A DNA stretch of 64,000 nt from Histomonas meleagridis (Eukaryota; Parabasalia; Tritrichomonadida; Dientamoebidae): NCBI GenBank assembly GCA_020186115.1, contig WSYJ01000155.1, positions 81,267-145,266 on the forward strand, read 5' to 3'. A program made the translations under genes and the position numbers. The notes below the pieces were generated by a model that had not been told where the DNA came from, made no database searches, and saw only the letters and a list, made by a program, of their open reading frames with translations. Shown here piece by piece: positions 63,601 to 64,000 of this stretch (position 1 is the stretch's first letter; every line of letters begins with the position of its first letter).

Positions 63601-64000
63601 AGTACCACACACACAAGTACCACACACACAAGTACCACACATAAGTACCACACACACAAGTACCACACACACAAGTACCACACACACAAGTACCACACAC
63701 ACAAGTACCACACACACAAGTACCACACACACAAGTACCACACACAAGTACCACACACACAAGTACCACACACACAAGTACCACACACACAAGTACCACA
63801 CACACAAAAGTACCACACACACAAGTACCACACACACAAGTACCACACACACAAGTACCACACACACAAGTACCACACACACAAGTACCACACACACAAG
63901 TACCACACACACAAGTACCACACACACACAAGTACCACACACACAAGTACCCCACACACAAGTACCACACACACAAGTACCACACACACAAGCACCACAC
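57613..64000 (+). repeat. 13-nt minisatellite AAGTACCACACAC, continuing past the window end
   Basis: Several hundred tandem copies (about 490 at 13 nt each). A 15-nt form with one extra CA is common up to about 59.5 kb and becomes rare after about 61 kb, where long stretches are perfect 13-mers. Scattered variants are AAGCACC (clusters near 62.7 and 63.3 kb) and AAGTACCC. Because the unit contains no stop in several frames, ORFs of over 2000 codons cross it, but they have no proper ATG and cycle through frames; I do not call them genes. Confidence 0.95.

Noticed and set aside
56487-64000. Four ORFs of over 2000 codons across the CA minisatellite (one plus, three minus)
   Set aside because: They arise because the 13- and 15-nt units contain no stop in several frames. 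All three minus frames are open at once, the plus-strand one starts at GTG, and the peptides are frame-cycled versions of the same repeat.
57613-64000. CRISPR array
   Set aside because: No unique spacers between repeats and the unit is 13 nt; this is a tandem satellite in a eukaryote.

Overview
The window looks like AT-rich nuclear DNA of a trichomonad (Parabasalia, Trichomonas/Tritrichomonas type). The grounds are a BspA-like leucine-rich-repeat surface protein pair, several DUF3447/ankyrin-repeat loci, a head-to-head histone H3/H4 pair, initiator-like TCAYW motifs a few bases upstream of several ATGs, and stop codons that mostly read TAAA (the trichomonad poly(A) signal overlapping the stop). 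The species cannot be fixed from sequence alone.

Layout. 1-9 kb: end of a ubiquitin-specific protease followed by an 80-base poly(A) run, a MyTH4-RhoGAP protein without an arginine finger, fibrillarin, a coiled-coil protein, and a decayed alpha-actinin copy. 9-16 kb: a dead ankyrin (DUF3447) locus, a small palindromic element, and two BspA-like genes sharing a near-identical ectodomain block. 16-25 kb: actin (one-base frameshift), a four-helix membrane protein, a GH47-like membrane protein, a BspA relic, a sirtuin, H4 (one-base frameshift), H3, fragments, and ALG14. 25-30 kb: an EDC4-like protein, a winged-helix-like protein (paralogue at 49-50 kb), and a PDI-like protein. 30-37 kb: two ankyrin genes on the minus strand flanking a metallophosphoesterase. 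37-49 kb: two protein kinases, ankyrin relics, and a 1664-residue talin/THATCH-type protein. 49-56 kb: the winged-helix paralogue, an RBR-type E3 ligase, relics, and a degenerate ubiquitin-like ORF. From 56.5 kb to the window end: more than 7 kb of a CA-rich minisatellite whose unit changes along the array.

Main discovery. The two minus-strand ankyrin genes (30176-33012 and 34036-37131) are cut after every ankyrin repeat by AT-rich inserts, almost all exactly 77 nt (8x77 and 2x80 in one; 1x60, 9x77 and 1x78 in the other). The 93-nt ankyrin units between them are all intact codon for codon, although they differ strongly from one another, and each gene finishes in a terminal unit with a TAAA stop. 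The inserts contain stops and are usually 3n+2 long, so the proteins can only be made if they are removed. They lack GT..AG ends and the known trichomonad splice motifs, but carry a TTTGGA motif at a fixed 17 nt from the 3' boundary. Trichomonads are considered nearly intron-free, so 21 phased, non-canonical, intron-like modules would be a new system. Two related pseudogene loci act as natural controls: their ankyrin units are broken.

Caution. Several otherwise good genes (actin, H4, one BspA, one kinase) carry single-base indels, some in short homopolymers. Some may be assembly errors. The alpha-actinin copy (truncation, several nonsense codons and indels) looks like genuine decay.
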